Shown in pieces: positions 63,810 through 64,000 of a stretch of DNA of 64,000 bases. Positions within the stretch are counted from its first letter, which is position 1. Each line of letters opens with the position of its first letter. Position numbers and translations under genes: made by a program. This DNA comes from Hyphomicrobiales bacterium (GTDB taxonomy: Bacteria; Pseudomonadota; Alphaproteobacteria; Rhizobiales; Xanthobacteraceae): the NCBI GenBank assembly GCA_009377755.1, contig WHTM01000007.1:1-64000 (forward strand). The letters run 5' to 3'. A model generated the notes under the pieces. That model was not told the origin of the DNA and did not search any database. It saw only the letters and a list, made by a program, of their open reading frames with translations.

Positions 63810-64000
63810 ATGCTCAATTGGGCCATCGCCGTCTGCATTGGCCTGCTCGTCGTCGTGCCGGCCGCGGCGCAGACGAGCGCGCCGGAGCCGCCCTCGGGAG
63901 CCGCCCCGGCAATGCCGCCTACGGCAGCCGCGCCGGTGACGCCGCCGCCGGCCGAGAGCGATGACCCCCGCTTCAGCTTCCACCGCGTTCAGGACGGCTA
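63810..64000 (+). CDS. exported hypothetical protein, 3' end outside the window
   Basis: ATG 63810 has a good GGAGG upstream. It encodes a signal peptide (MLNWAIAVCIGLLVVVPAAA, cleavage near AAAQ), then an Ala/Pro-rich linker, then SDDPRFSFHRVQDGY at the window edge. It is divergent from atpI. I recall that similar exported proteins of unknown function adjoin the ATP synthase operon in related bacteria. Only the first about 63 residues are visible. Confidence 0.65.
   Translation, partial: MLNWAIAVCIGLLVVVPAAAQTSAPEPPSGAAPAMPPTAAAPVTPPPAESDDPRFSFHRVQDG

Overview
The window is a high-GC chromosomal segment of an alphaproteobacterium, most likely Hyphomicrobiales (Xanthobacteraceae/Nitrobacteraceae type). 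The signs are an aa3 oxidase operon (coxB-coxA-ctaB-coxF-ctaG-coxC) followed by DUF983, SURF1, threonine synthase and an M16 peptidase; an F0 operon atpI-B-E-b'-b; an IalB-family protein; many solo TctC solute-binding proteins; and several families of palindromic intergenic repeats of the kind common in Bradyrhizobium relatives. The taxonomic call is inference.

Positions 1-31 kb are an accessory catabolic region. A TetR gene and gene remnants come first. A TRAP transporter (dctPQM), a HutC-type GntR regulator and a divergent C-C hydrolase share two near-identical candidate operators, and a CoxL-like molybdenum hydroxylase large subunit follows without its partner subunits. A pair of metallo-beta-lactamase-fold genes (A then B) occurs twice, at about 10.1-11.7 kb and 22.2-23.8 kb. 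Around them lie an SDR, a sugar-isomerase-like gene, a group D flavin monooxygenase, four TctC proteins, TetR and IclR regulators, and a QuiC-like 3-dehydroshikimate dehydratase. Much is decayed: one luciferase-like monooxygenase is frameshifted, another has lost its middle, a LysR gene is cut after its HTH, and fragments of LigB, DUF899, a group D monooxygenase and an IS110 transposase remain.

Positions 30.4-37.7 kb form an aromatic-acid/beta-oxidation cluster: MhpA-like hydroxylase, acyl-CoA dehydrogenase, thiolase, cupin and a FadJ-type fusion. Positions 37.7-43.5 kb hold an MFS remnant, glutamate-cysteine ligase, a glycosyltransferase-like membrane protein, a PAN-domain protein and TldD.

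Positions 43.8-48.4 kb look like an inserted island: a RelE/ParE-type toxin-antitoxin pair, a retron-type reverse transcriptase fused to a trypsin-like protease, an XRE fragment, an HTH protein and a solo TctC. Inverted copies of one palindromic repeat flank the reverse transcriptase gene. From 48.6 kb onward is housekeeping: IalB, cytochrome oxidase, threonine synthase, peptidase, acetyltransferase, lipoprotein and ATP synthase F0.

The two most interesting items are the retron RT-protease fusion and the duplicated MBL pair. In the pair, the A subunit keeps flavodiiron-like ligands except one Asp, while the B subunit has lost three His ligands but keeps that Asp, identically in both copies.
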